64,000 nucleotides of DNA from assembly GCA_016709305.1 (NCBI GenBank), contig JADJNA010000047.1, forward strand, positions 1-64,000, in the 5' to 3' direction. This document shows, one piece after another, positions 8,718 to 17,715 of this stretch (position 1 is its first letter; each line of letters begins with the position of its first letter). The DNA is from Candidatus Villigracilis saccharophilus (GTDB lineage: Bacteria; Chloroflexota; Anaerolineae; Anaerolineales; Villigracilaceae). A program made the position numbers and the translations under genes. Below the pieces are notes generated by a model that was not told the DNA's origin, did not search any database, and saw nothing but the letters and a program-made list of their open reading frames with translations.

Positions 8718-10124
8718 ATGGCAAAGACAATCAAGGAAGTTTTGGAATTGGCGAAGGGCGTTCAAGTCGTAGACTTGCGCTTCATTGACTTACCCGGTAC
8801 CTGGCAGCATTTCACCATGCCTGTTCAGCGTCTGACAGAAGATTTTTTCAAGGAAGGCATTCCCTTCGACGGTTCCTCCATTCGCGGTTTTCAGGAAATT
8901 CACGAATCGGACATGCTCCTCAAGGCCGATCCTGACACTGCCTTCGTTGACCCCACTGCCATCACTCCTACTTTGGTGATCTCCTGCAACGTCTTCGACC
9001 CGTTCACTGAAGAACCCTATTCCCGCGATGCCCGTTATGTGGCACAAAAAGCCGAAGCGTACTTAAAAAGCACGGGTCTCGCCGAAACAGCCTATTTCGC
9101 GCCTGAGGCGGAATTCTTCGTCTTCGACGGCATCCGCTACACATCCACACCGCACGAATCTTCCTTCTCCATTGAATCGGAAGAAGCATGGTGGAGCAGC
9201 AATCGTGAAGGCTCCAAAGGCGGACAGATCCAGCCGAAGCGCGGTTACTTCCCGACATCCCCGACAGATACCCTTCAGGAACTCCGCAATCAGTTCATGC
9301 TCGCCATGCAGAAAGCCGGCGTTGCAATGGACTTGCATCACCACGAAGTAGCCACCGCTGGTCAGAGCGAAATGAGCATGTCTTTCACCACGCTCACACG
9401 CATGGCTGATGATCTTCTGCTTTACAAGTACATCATCAAGAATGTAGCTCGTCAGAACGGCAAGACCGTTACCTTCATGCCCAAGCCGATCTTCGGTGAC
9501 AACGGCTCCGGTATGCATGTTCATTCTTCACTTTGGAAGGATGGCAAGAACGTCTTCTATGATGAGAAGGGTTATGCGGGTCTTTCCCAAACTGCTATTT
9601 ACTATATCGGTGGCTTGCTCAAGCACGCTCCTGCGTTGCTCGCGCTCACTTCGCCGACCACCAACTCCTTCCGCCGCCTCGTGCCCGGTTATGAAGCACC
9701 TGTCAACATCGCGTACTCACAGCGCAATCGCTCGGCCATCTGCCGCATTCCTGCCAACAAGTCATCCAAGGCCAAGCGTGTTGAATTCCGCGCACCCGAT
9801 GCCACCGCCAATCCGTATCTCGCATTCTCAGCCATCCTCATGGCGGGTCTCGATGGCGTCTTGAACAAGATCGATCCCGGTCAACCTCAGGATCGCGACC
9901 TGTACGAATTGCCTGCCGAAGAGAAGAAACTCATCAAGCAGGTTCCTTCCAGCCTCGGCGAAGTGCTCGATGCTCTCGAAGCCGATCACGAATTCCTGCT
10001 CAAGGGCGGCGTCTTCACTCCTGACCTGCTCGAAGAGTACATCAAGTACAAGCGCACCAACGAAGTGGATGCCATTCGCCTGCGCCCGACCCCACACGAA
10101 TATGTGATGTACTTTGACGCCTAA
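8718..10124 (+). CDS. glnA: Glutamine synthetase type I-beta
   Basis: This is an intact 468-residue dodecameric-type glutamine synthetase. Family segments in order: VQVVDLRFIDLPGTWQHFTM, GIPFDGSSIRGFQEIHESDM, FAPEAEFFVFD, HHHEVATAGQSEM, NGSGMHVHSSLWKDGKN, NSFRRLVPGYEAPVNIAYSQ, NRSAICRIP and RAPDATANPYLAF. The beta-class insertion with RDLYELPAEEKK is present, and its Tyr396 is the predicted adenylylation site. This implies control by a GlnE-type adenylyltransferase, which is not in this window. Ribosome site AAGGAGG. It has its own promoter region with two GGTAATAG motifs and is unlike the neighbouring alpha-type enzyme. Confidence 0.95.
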   Translation: MAKTIKEVLELAKGVQVVDLRFIDLPGTWQHFTMPVQRLTEDFFKEGIPFDGSSIRGFQEIHESDMLLKADPDTAFVDPTAITPTLVISCNVFDPFTEEPYSRDARYVAQKAEAYLKSTGLAETAYFAPEAEFFVFDGIRYTSTPHESSFSIESEEAWWSSNREGSKGGQIQPKRGYFPTSPTDTLQELRNQFMLAMQKAGVAMDLHHHEVATAGQSEMSMSFTTLTRMADDLLLYKYIIKNVARQNGKTVTFMPKPIFGDNGSGMHVHSSLWKDGKNVFYDEKGYAGLSQTAIYYIGGLLKHAPALLALTSPTTNSFRRLVPGYEAPVNIAYSQRNRSAICRIPANKSSKAKRVEFRAPDATANPYLAFSAILMAGLDGVLNKIDPGQPQDRDLYELPAEEKKLIKQVPSSLGEVLDALEADHEFLLKGGVFTPDLLEEYIKYKRTNEVDAIRLRPTPHEYVMYFDA

Positions 10125-10153
10125 TCCGCGCCGCTGAAATCGCTCTATCTTCG

Positions 10154-10205
10154 CCGACAGCTGGTTGCAGACCATTTGGCTTGCATCTGGCTGTCGGTTT
10201 TTTTC
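10154..10205 (+). terminator. Terminator after second glnA
   Basis: CCGACAGC (10154-10161) pairs with GCTGTCGG (10190-10197), with partial pairing inside, followed by TTTTTTTCT. Confidence 0.75.
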
Positions 10206-10214
10206 TCCTATTGA

Positions 10215-10301
10215 TTGCGTCGCACCAGATTTAATGAGATGAATCGTCAGATTGGATTTTTCTAGTTAACAAGATTAATTCACCCGTCTGGTGCGACGCA
10301 A
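10215..10301. repeat. 87-bp element with 15-bp perfect terminal inverted repeats
   Basis: TTGCGTCGCACCAGA (10215-10229) and TCTGGTGCGACGCAA (10287-10301) are exact inverted repeats around an AT-rich centre. The element ends 15 bp before the lysE start. A related copy follows lysE. It has the size and form of a miniature inverted-repeat element but no transposase is near. Confidence 0.6.
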
Positions 10302-10316
10302 CCTTGGCTCAATACT

Positions 10317-10946
10317 ATGCATACAACTCTCCTCGTCTCCTCCTTTGTCCTCGCCATCTCCTTCTGCGCCCCGCCCGGCATCATTACCGCTGAAACGGTT
10401 CGCCGCGGTTCCGCTCGTGGATTTATCCCGGCGTTGTACGTTCAATTCGGTTCACTCGTCGGTGACACTACCTGGGCGATTATCGCGCTGACGGGTTTAG
10501 CTTTTCTCATTCAAAACCCTGTTGCTAAAACCATTCTCAGCCTGATCGGTATTTTGCTGATGCTCAAACTCGCATGGGATGCATTCAAAGACGCCCGCCA
10601 CGGCAAAGGGCTGGATGTTTCAGGTGATGCCTCAGCTCGTGGAGATTTCGCCAGCGGCGCATTTCTCTCCCTTGGCAACCCGCTCAACATCGTTTTCTGG
10701 ACTGGCCTTGGCACAACCGTCTTTGCATCCATCACAGGTGGGCCGGAACCGGTTCACTTTGCTGTTTTCTTTGCCGGCTTTTTATCTGGCGCCATCCTTT
10801 GGTGTTTTGTAATGGCTGGTCTCGTGGCCTGGGGCAAACAGTGGATGACAAATAATTTCTTCCGCTGGATTAACCTTTCCTGCGGCATAGCCATGGTTTA
10901 TTTTGCATTTCAACTTGGGCTGCAAACTGTCCAAAGTTTGGTGTAA
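10317..10946 (+). CDS. LysE/RhtB-family amino acid exporter
   Basis: This 209-residue integral membrane protein has six hydrophobic segments and the LysE N-terminal signature (AISFCAPPGIITAETVRRG), in which the conserved PPG follows the first helix. A second typical feature is FLSLGNPLNIVFWTG in the middle, matching the NPxxxxFW segment of the family. The family exports basic or neutral amino acids by cation antiport; the substrate here is not known. It is flanked on both sides by related inverted-repeat elements and stands alone between two terminated units. Confidence 0.85.
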   Translation: MHTTLLVSSFVLAISFCAPPGIITAETVRRGSARGFIPALYVQFGSLVGDTTWAIIALTGLAFLIQNPVAKTILSLIGILLMLKLAWDAFKDARHGKGLDVSGDASARGDFASGAFLSLGNPLNIVFWTGLGTTVFASITGGPEPVHFAVFFAGFLSGAILWCFVMAGLVAWGKQWMTNNFFRWINLSCGIAMVYFAFQLGLQTVQSLV

Positions 10947-10953
10947 CTGTTAA

Positions 10954-11038
10954 GCGCATCGCACCAGCCGGTGGATTGTTTCTGTAAACCCGCAGAATCT
11001 TCTCCCTTGAATTTTCTTCTTAAGTCTGGTGCGACGCA
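10954..11038. repeat. Second copy of the inverted-repeat element, downstream of lysE
   Basis: GCGCATCGCACCAG (10954-10967) faces TCTGGTGCGACGCA (11025-11038), the same ends as the element at 10215 with a few mismatches in the left arm. The central sequences differ. Confidence 0.5.
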
Positions 11039-11072
11039 CCCGTATTCGCATGGATTACAATCAACTTAATTA

Positions 11073-13239
11073 ATGGAAACAAACCCGCCTTCTCCCGAAA
11101 TAAACGAAGCAAAACTGCTTGAAGTCCTCTCCAGCCTTAACCAGATCAGCGATGCGATCAATCATATTGGTCCCGCAGATGGAGGCAGTAGTGGCGTCAG
11201 TTTGCAGTTGATCGTAGAGAGCGCTATTCGGGTCGTGCCGGGTTCTTCGGCTGTGATTTATACGTATGACCAGACCACTGGCCGGTTTGAGGCAGAGTCG
11301 CGAGTGTCTGCCCAAGCCGAGGGACATGCTCTGCATAAAAACCCGGAGTACTCAGATGATGCTCCTCGCCCGGGCGGGATTGGCATTCGCACGATCGAGC
11401 GCAGACATCGAACCATTTCTTATGAAGAGCATGATATTGACGTGCATCCCTACCATGCAGCTCTGGGAGTCAATGCAGTTGGTTGTTTTCCTTTGATCGT
11501 TGCAGAACAGGCTGTGGGATCCTTTATATATATCTCTATGAAAACGCGAGTTTACCAAAATAGAACAATTGATGCTTGATAACTTTGTAAATCAGGCGGC
11601 AATGGCTATCTATCACGCTAGACGATTGACGGGCGTCCACCGTGACCTTGCCCGCAAAGAGGATGAATTAAGCCGTCTGCACCGCGCGGGGCTTATCATC
11701 TCTTCGCGTTTACGATTGAAGGAAACCCTCGAATCCATTTTGCAGCTTGCCCTTGAGGTGACCAATGCCCGCTATGGGATTTTTCGCCTGTTGGATAAGA
11801 GCGGTGAGTTTTTGATCACTACCGCAGTCGGTGGCAGCCACATGGACAAGCCCCTCATTGAGAGAATGCCTTTGGATGCAAACGGGGTGATGGCTCATGT
11901 GGCTCGCACGAGACAGCCCGTGCTGATCTCAGATTTGCGTACAGAGCCGTGGGCGCAGATCTACTATCCTTTGGATTCTGGCTTAAAGATGCTTTCCGAA
12001 CTGGCAGTACCGCTCGTAAATGCAAGCGGAAGGCTGGAGGGTGTGCTCAATCTGGAGAGTCCGCATGTTGGCGCATTTTCTGAAGACGACAGCCATATGC
12101 TTCAGTCGTTGGCGACCTATGCCATCACGGCCATTCAGGAAGTGCGTCTGTTGGATGCCTTGCAGGAAGCGGCGCAACTGCTCGTTTCACAGTCAAGCCT
12201 GAAAGTGTTTGATCAACTTTGCGTGATGGCGAATGACCTGCTCAATTCATCGTCAAGCGGAATTTGGTTGAGTGACGAGCAGGGACAGTTGCAACTCGCC
12301 TCATCGAATGGCGAGGTCCAAAGCGTGATACTGGAGACGGATTCTCCGTTTATGTTGACTCTGCCGCTCACAACAGGCGACGATGCAAAGGCGTTGGGAA
12401 TGTTTGGGGTGTTCTACCCAGATACGGGCGCAGAGAGAAGCGCAAAATCCGAATGGGATAAAAAAGTACTCGCGTGTCTTGCCAACTATGCGGTGCTCGC
12501 TGTTCAGAATGAGTCGCATCAACAAGCCTTGCGTTCGTCGCAGGAACAGCATTGGACGGCGGAAACATTTGCGGCCGTTGGTGATATTTCCGCAAACCTG
12601 CTGCACAATATGAATAATAAAGTTGGCATTATCCCGGTGCGTATTCAAGCCATTCAGGATAAATATCAGCAGGTGCTTGAAAACGATCCGTATCTTACGA
12701 AAAGCCTGAAAGAGATCGAGCGCAGCGCAATGGAAGCAATGCAGATCGTGCAGGAAAATCTTTCGCATCTGCGTCCCATTCGCATGGAAAAAATTCGCAT
12801 CGCTGTTTGTGTCGCAGATGCGATCCGCGGCGTACAAATTCCACCAAGTCTTCACGTTGAAGTAGAAGGTTTGGAAGCTTTGCCCATGGTTACTGCGGGA
12901 GGGCAGAGCCTCACCTTTGTATTCAAGAACCTGATCGAAAATGCGAATGTCGCAATGAGCGGCAGCGGAAATATAAACATCCGCGGCGAAGCTGGCTCAG
13001 ATTGGGTGGAGGTCTCCGTTATTGATAACGGCCCGGGCATTCCCCCTGAATTGCATAACCAAATTTTTGAATTGAATTTTTCAGGCCGTACAGGCGCACA
13101 GCCCGGCAAACTGGGCTTTGGCCTTTGGTGGGTAAAAACTTTGATGACCCGCCTCGGCGGTTCTGTTGTAGTGGAGAGCGACGGCCAGCACGGCGCAATA
13201 TTTATTTTGCGCCTGCCTCGCGTGGAGAACCCGACATGA
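11073..13239 (+). CDS. Multi-GAF sensor histidine kinase, one frameshift
   Basis: Restored length is about 721 residues. An N-terminal GAF-like domain (11073-11560) and two further GAF domains lie before a kinase core. In the core, the phospho-acceptor helix reads GDISANLLHNMNNKVG, an atypical H box. The ATPase has NLIENANVAM (N box), DNGPGIP (G1) and LGFGLWWVKTLM (G2). No transmembrane helix is seen, so it is a cytoplasmic sensor. A single extra base near 11540 breaks the frame between the first GAF and the rest; the total length is 3n+1, consistent with one insertion. The stop overlaps the ATG of the response regulator (ATGA), so the two form a cognate pair. Confidence 0.85.
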
Positions 13240-14294
13240 CGACACCAACCCTGCGCGCCCTTGTTGTAGATGACGACAATTCGTGGCAGCAAATTCTTAG
13301 CGAAATACTATCAGATTGCAGTCTTGAAGTTGACGTTGCCAGCAGCGTGGACGAAGCTGCTGTTATTCTCAAGTCACAACCGCATCGCCTGGCTGTGGTG
13401 GATCTTTCCCTTTCCCCGAACGATCACAATAATGTGGACGGCCTGCGTGTGTTGGATTCGATTCGACGCCTTGACCCAAATTGCCGTGCAATCCTTTTAA
13501 CTGGATTTGCAACCGTTGAACTGGCCGTCACTGCGCTCACGGATTATGGCGCTTTTACATTCCTTCGCAAGGAGAGCTTCCACCGCTCCCAGTTTCGTGA
13601 CATCGTTTACAGGATCCTGGTCAGTCCGCCGAATCTTTCCGCGCCCACACCTGCTTCTGGAACTGGATCATCTTCCGCCGCTGTAAAAGATGCGTCTGCA
13701 CCGCAGAAGCTTCCAAATGAAAAAGCTCTCGTCGTGGAAGACGACGCAGGCTGGAGAAGCATCCTCGAAGAACTTTTGACGGATGCCGGTTTTCAAGTCC
13801 GCTCCTGTTCAGGGTTTGGCGATGCCTTTGGCTATCTCCGCAAGGAGAGATTTACGCTGGCAGTCATTGACCTGTCTCTTGGGAATTCCCTCGACAATTC
13901 CAATCAGGACGGCTATCAATTGCTCAGTACCGCGCGTGCTGAGAACATTCCATCCATTGTGGTCAGTGGCATCACCGAAACAGAGGAAATTCAACGGGTG
14001 TATTCGGAATATGCGATTTCTGCATATATCGAGAAACAAGCCTTTGACCGTGCCGCCTTCCGTCGTGTGGTGGAGGAGACAAGGCTCAAGAATCAATCAT
14101 CCAGTGAATTAAACGCCCTCACAGACCGCGAACGTGAAGTGCTCGACCTGCTGGCTCAAGGTTTGACCAATAAAGAGATCGCAGAGAAATTGTTTATCAC
14201 AACGAATACGGTCAAACGTCATTTGAAAGCCATCTTTGAAAAGCTGGATGTCCACACCCGTTCTGCTGCCACTGCAAAAGTGGCAGGCGGATAA
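13236..14294 (+). CDS. Double-receiver response regulator with LuxR-type HTH
   Basis: The product has 352 residues. Receiver 1 (about residues 5-125) has LVVDDDNS and the phospho-Asp in AVVDLSLS. After a Pro/Ser/Ala linker, receiver 2 (about 165-280) has LVVEDDAG and AVIDLSLG. The C-terminal domain (about 290-350) is a GerE/LuxR helix-turn-helix (LTDREREVLDLLAQGLTNKE). ATG 13236 overlaps the stop of the upstream GAF kinase. In-line tandem receivers suggest integration of two phospho-inputs or a phosphate-relay role; this is inference. Confidence 0.9.
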   Translation: MTTPTLRALVVDDDNSWQQILSEILSDCSLEVDVASSVDEAAVILKSQPHRLAVVDLSLSPNDHNNVDGLRVLDSIRRLDPNCRAILLTGFATVELAVTALTDYGAFTFLRKESFHRSQFRDIVYRILVSPPNLSAPTPASGTGSSSAAVKDASAPQKLPNEKALVVEDDAGWRSILEELLTDAGFQVRSCSGFGDAFGYLRKERFTLAVIDLSLGNSLDNSNQDGYQLLSTARAENIPSIVVSGITETEEIQRVYSEYAISAYIEKQAFDRAAFRRVVEETRLKNQSSSELNALTDREREVLDLLAQGLTNKEIAEKLFITTNTVKRHLKAIFEKLDVHTRSAATAKVAGG

Positions 14295-14296
14295 AA

Positions 14297-15427
14297 TTAC
14301 AAACCAATTCCTTTGATCAACTCTTCCCAATTTTCAAAATGCGGGATTCTCGCTTGATCGAACGCTTCAGTCTTTGAAGCGCTGCCAGATGTTAAACCAA
14401 TAGTTTGTGTGGGGACATTGAATCCATTCTGGCGGAGAATTTCTCCTGCCGCTTGCGTGGAGCGTATCCCGCCCATTGTATCTTCCACAACGAATAATTC
14501 AAATTCACGCGGCAGAGTTGCAAACACACCGTTGAGTTTGCCCGTTTGGTGCCAATCTCCAGCGGACTGTAATCCTGCCCATTCATCGCCAGTCAACGCC
14601 GCAGCGGTCGCCGCCAGTGCATGAACAGGAGATGGTTTGATTAACATACTCGCATCTAGCCCACGCTTGGCAGCGAGGTATTCCAGTTTTCCAAAAGCAA
14701 TGAATGGAATATCTGCCAACCCGACCAAGTCCAATGCAATTTCTGCTTCAGGTGCATACCCAAAATGTGAATCGTCCACCTCTCGTGGCGGCGCGGACGG
14801 GCGTGCCGTTAGTCCTGCCAGATGGATATTTGGCTGACGAAGTTTAGCGAGGATCGCATCATTGATATTGGAACGGTCATGCGTGCGTAATAACGATTCA
14901 GTTTCAACTTCAGCTGGCAGGTTGTATGTTTTGCTGAATACTGCACTTCCCAACGAATAATGCTGAAACAAGCGCATTGTCTGTGAGAAATTCACATTCC
15001 GCGACTGGCTCAGTATATTTAGTCGCAGATCCATTGGAATGAATGGAAAGCATCCATGTTGCATTGCCGCTTCGGCAGGATATTGACCAGCGATAAATTC
15101 AAATTCAGGGATGACCAATTCTTTTGGCTTGTACCCGTTCATGTTGTGTCCGATGATGACAGCAGCAGAAAACAGATCCGCAGGTAGTTTCAGATCTGGA
15201 CGATGTTCAAGGATGTCATTCCACAAAGTAGCCAGCAACAACGGAACCATATCCCATTCGCTGAAAATCCCGCGCTTCTCCAACTCTGCCAGTTTTTCCT
15301 CGGGGAAATCAAAATGCGATAATCCCATTAGGCTGGCAAAGTGATTTAATGTGGCGTGCAACGCAGCACGATACCCGCCGTGATGGACAAGCACACCGTC
15401 AATATCAAGCAGAATCACCTTTTTCAT
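14297..15427 (-). CDS. HAD-like hydrolase at the end of the his operon
   Basis: This 376-residue protein begins KKVILLDIDGVLVHHGG, the HAD motif I with two Asp. A later acidic motif, FVVEDTMGGIRS (about residue 325), matches HAD motif IV, and SMLIKPSP (about 260) may hold the motif III Lys. The cap region is large. Its ATG overlaps the hisE stop (ATGA), so it is translated with the his genes. No histidinol-phosphate phosphatase is otherwise present: HisB here is only the dehydratase. This protein is therefore a candidate for that missing step, although it is twice the length of HisB-N-type phosphatases. Function is inferred, not shown. Confidence 0.65.
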   Translation of the reverse strand: MKKVILLDIDGVLVHHGGYRAALHATLNHFASLMGLSHFDFPEEKLAELEKRGIFSEWDMVPLLLATLWNDILEHRPDLKLPADLFSAAVIIGHNMNGYKPKELVIPEFEFIAGQYPAEAAMQHGCFPFIPMDLRLNILSQSRNVNFSQTMRLFQHYSLGSAVFSKTYNLPAEVETESLLRTHDRSNINDAILAKLRQPNIHLAGLTARPSAPPREVDDSHFGYAPEAEIALDLVGLADIPFIAFGKLEYLAAKRGLDASMLIKPSPVHALAATAAALTGDEWAGLQSAGDWHQTGKLNGVFATLPREFELFVVEDTMGGIRSTQAAGEILRQNGFNVPTQTIGLTSGSASKTEAFDQARIPHFENWEELIKGIGL

Positions 15428-15699
15428 TTGTGCCGTTTCTCCAACTCCGCAACAATATGTGCGGGACTTAATCCACGCGCCGCCAGCAGAACCAGCGTGT
15501 GATAGGTCAAGTCAGCCACCTCTTCAATCAGACGTTGATCTTCCTGTGCCAACGCTGCCACAACAACCTCCGTCCCTTCTTCACCAACTTTTTGCGCGAT
15601 CTTTGGCAAACCTTCGTTGAAAAGACTTGTTGTGTAGGATTTCTCGCTCGGATTATTTTTGCGTTCTTGTATTACATCAAACAACCATTGAATGCTCAT
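15424..15699 (-). CDS. hisE: Phosphoribosyl-ATP pyrophosphatase HisE
   Basis: The 91-residue protein hydrolyses phosphoribosyl-ATP to phosphoribosyl-AMP, the second histidine step. The MazG-like fold is seen in SYTTSLFNEGLPKIAQKVGE, then EGTEVVVAALAQE and EEVADLTYHTLVLLAARG, which carry the acidic metal ligands. It is separate from HisI, unlike the fused enzyme of enteric bacteria. Its stop overlaps the start of the HAD gene. Confidence 0.92.
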   Translation of the reverse strand: MSIQWLFDVIQERKNNPSEKSYTTSLFNEGLPKIAQKVGEEGTEVVVAALAQEDQRLIEEVADLTYHTLVLLAARGLSPAHIVAELEKRHK

Positions 15700-15721
15700 T
15701 TATTTCTCCATTTATTTCACT

Positions 15722-15784
15722 GTAGGGGCGACCCGCCCAGTGAATTCATAATACGTTTGCTAAGCCTTGAAGGGTCGCCCCTAC
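15722..15784. repeat. Palindromic repeat GTAGGGGCGACCC between hisI and hisE
   Basis: GTAGGGGCGACCC (15722-15734) and GGGTCGCCCCTAC (15772-15784) are perfect 13-bp inverted repeats with a 37-nt spacer. The right arm contains the hisI stop codon. This kind of GTAGGGGCGA palindrome is common as an intergenic repeat in filamentous bacteria, by general knowledge. Confidence 0.6.
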
Positions 15785-16107
15785 TTCATGGAACGATAAA
15801 AACACGTCCGCTCGCCAGTATGGCACGCCGCCCCTGCAGGGTTGACCAACACCAACAGCGTATCCTCATCACAATCCACGCGGATTTCCACCACGCTTTG
15901 GATATTCCCCGAAGTCGCACCCTTGTGCCACAACTCACTGCGGCTGCGTGACCAGAACCAAGTCTCGCCTGATTCAATTGTCAAGCGTAAAGACTCGGCA
16001 TTCATCCACGCCATCATCAATACTTCGTTTGTGTTCGCATCCTGCACGATCGCAGGGACAAGTCCATTGGCATCGTATTTAATTTCAGACAATAGCTCTT
16101 CTTTCAT
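15781..16107 (-). CDS. hisI: Phosphoribosyl-AMP cyclohydrolase HisI
   Basis: The 108-residue protein opens the purine ring of phosphoribosyl-AMP. Seen: GLVPAIVQDANTNEVLMMAW at the N-terminus, SRSRSELWHKGATSGN, the metal-binding DCDEDTLLV and the Zn cysteines in AACHTGERTCFYR. The start at 16107 has a GAGGAAAG ribosome site; in-frame starts further upstream lie in repeat DNA and are not used. Confidence 0.92.
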   Translation of the reverse strand: MKEELLSEIKYDANGLVPAIVQDANTNEVLMMAWMNAESLRLTIESGETWFWSRSRSELWHKGATSGNIQSVVEIRVDCDEDTLLVLVNPAGAACHTGERTCFYRSMK

Positions 16108-16120
16108 CTTTCCTCTTTCC

Positions 16121-16164
16121 ACGTAAACCATAGACGATAGACCACTGACTACTTTCTACTTTCC
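16121..16164. repeat. Degenerate ACGATAGACCA-type intergenic repeat between hisF and hisI
   Basis: The gap is made of short permuted words (AGACGATAGACCA, then pyrimidine-rich ACTACTTTCTACTTTCC). It belongs to the same family as the repeats at 20118, 22541 and 61095. Confidence 0.45.
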
Positions 16165-16166
16165 GC

Positions 16167-16922
16167 TCACACCCTCACAGGTACACCCCAGCCTTGCAGT
16201 TCCTTCTTCAAATCAGGGATCAACAACTTCCCATCATGGAACAACGAAGCCGCCAGCGCCGCATCCGCATTGCCTTTGGTGAGCACCTCCGCAAAGTGGA
16301 GCGGAGTCCCAGCCCCGCCAGAAGCGATGACAGGCACAGATACCATATTTGAAATAATGCTCGTCAATTCGATGTCATAACCTGCGAGCGTGCCATCTGC
16401 ATCCATGCTGGTGAGCAGGATTTCGCCCGCGCCTAACTCTACGCCGCGCATCGCCCATTCAACGGCATCAATGCCCGTTGGCGTGCGCCCGCCAGCCACA
16501 TACACTTCCCAACTTGAGCCATTTCTGCGTGCGTCAATTGCCAGCACAATGCACTGCGCTCCAAACCGCGCCGCGCCTTCAGACAGTAACTCAGGACGTT
16601 TCACCGCCGCCGAGTTGACACTGACCTTGTCCGCGCCAGCCAGCAGTAAATTCCGCATATCGTCCACTTCGCGGATTCCACCGCCCACGGTCAACGGCAT
16701 GAACACCGTCTCTGCCACGCGGCTGACCAACTCCAGCGTGGTCTTGCGTCCTTCGTGCGTTGCCGAGATATCGAGGAACACCAACTCATCCGCGCCTTGC
16801 TCATCGTACAACCGTGCCTGTTCCACAGGGTCACCTGCATCACGCAGGTTCACGAAATTCACACCTTTCACCACACGTCCGTCTTTTATATCAAGGCAGG
16901 GAATAATTCGTTTTGCTAACAT
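16167..16922 (-). CDS. hisF: Imidazole glycerol phosphate synthase cyclase subunit HisF
   Basis: This 251-residue (beta/alpha)8 barrel forms imidazole glycerol phosphate and AICAR from PRFAR and ammonia delivered by HisH. It begins MLAKRIIPCLDIKDGRVVKG with the catalytic Asp11. The second catalytic Asp is in LTSMDADGTLAGYD. GGGIREVDD and VIASGGAGTPLHF form the phosphate sites. ATG 16922 is chosen because the longer frame runs into repeat DNA. Confidence 0.95.
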   Translation of the reverse strand: MLAKRIIPCLDIKDGRVVKGVNFVNLRDAGDPVEQARLYDEQGADELVFLDISATHEGRKTTLELVSRVAETVFMPLTVGGGIREVDDMRNLLLAGADKVSVNSAAVKRPELLSEGAARFGAQCIVLAIDARRNGSSWEVYVAGGRTPTGIDAVEWAMRGVELGAGEILLTSMDADGTLAGYDIELTSIISNMVSVPVIASGGAGTPLHFAEVLTKGNADAALAASLFHDGKLLIPDLKKELQGWGVPVRV

Positions 16923-16924
16923 AA

Positions 16925-16998
16925 ACCTCCAATCGGTTGAAAGTTGCAAGTTGAAAGATTTGCAAGTTAAGAACCGTAACCTGTCAACTTTTCAACAT
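16925..16998. repeat. GTTGAAAGTTG-type inverted repeat between hisA and hisF
   Basis: Words like TTGAAAGTTGCAAGTTGAAAG (left) and TGTCAACTTTTCAACATTCAA (right) form an imperfect inverted repeat filling the gap. A related one lies at 18958. Confidence 0.45.
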
Positions 16999-17715
16999 TC
17001 AAACCTGTAACGCCTTTTCTAAATCAACCGTTCCATCATACAGCGCTCTTCCGATAATACATCCTGCCAGCCCGGCATCCTTCGCCGCAATGACATCATC
17101 GATCGTATGCACGCCGCCAGAGGCGATCACGTCAAGTCCGCTGCGTTCGGCCAACTCGCGGGTGGACGGGATGTTCAGCCCGCTGCCCAAACCGTCCCGG
17201 CTGACATCTGTAAAGATAACAGTACCCAGCCCAACGGTCTGCATTTGAAGCGCGAGGTCAATTGCCGAGACTCCGCTGTTATCCTTCCATCCCCGCGTGC
17301 GGACGAGTCCATCGCGTGCGTCAATCCCAACTGCAATTTGTTCAGCGCCAAAACGAGTCAACGCATCAGCCACTATCGCAGGCTGCTCAATTGCGATCGT
17401 TCCAAGAATGGCGCGGCTCACGCCCAATTTCAAAATATCCGCAACCGCATCCATCGAACGAATGCCGCCGCCAAATTGCACACGCGCGCCAAGTTTCAAA
17501 ATCGACTCAAGCGCAGCACGGTTTGCATTATCGCCTTCACCAAACGCGCCATCGAGGTTCACAACATGCAGCCATTGCGCGCCCATACCCAGCCACTTTC
17601 GCGCCGTCTCCGCGGGGTCATCGCTGTACGACGTCATCCGCGCAGGGTCGCCTTCCTTCAGTCGCACAACTTTTCCGCCGCGCAGATCAATTGCAGGATA
17701 GATCGTAAAGCTCAT
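16999..17715 (-). CDS. hisA: ProFAR isomerase HisA
   Basis: This 238-residue half-barrel-repeat enzyme isomerises ProFAR to PRFAR. It starts TIYPAIDLRGGKVVRLKEGD with the catalytic Asp. FGGGIRSMDAV and the second catalytic Asp in VIFTDVSRDGLGSG are present, and VIASGGVHTIDD is the C-terminal phosphate site. ATG 17715 overlaps the hisH stop (ATGA). Confidence 0.95.
   Translation of the reverse strand: MSFTIYPAIDLRGGKVVRLKEGDPARMTSYSDDPAETARKWLGMGAQWLHVVNLDGAFGEGDNANRAALESILKLGARVQFGGGIRSMDAVADILKLGVSRAILGTIAIEQPAIVADALTRFGAEQIAVGIDARDGLVRTRGWKDNSGVSAIDLALQMQTVGLGTVIFTDVSRDGLGSGLNIPSTRELAERSGLDVIASGGVHTIDDVIAAKDAGLAGCIIGRALYDGTVDLEKALQV

Noticed and set aside
9063..9524. 153-residue ORF opposite the second glnA
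   Set aside because: Shadow frame of a strongly coding gene with no independent evidence.
13236..14294. Double-receiver protein as two fused genes caused by assembly
   Set aside because: The linker is typical Pro/Ser/Ala-rich sequence in one open frame, and both receivers are different in sequence.
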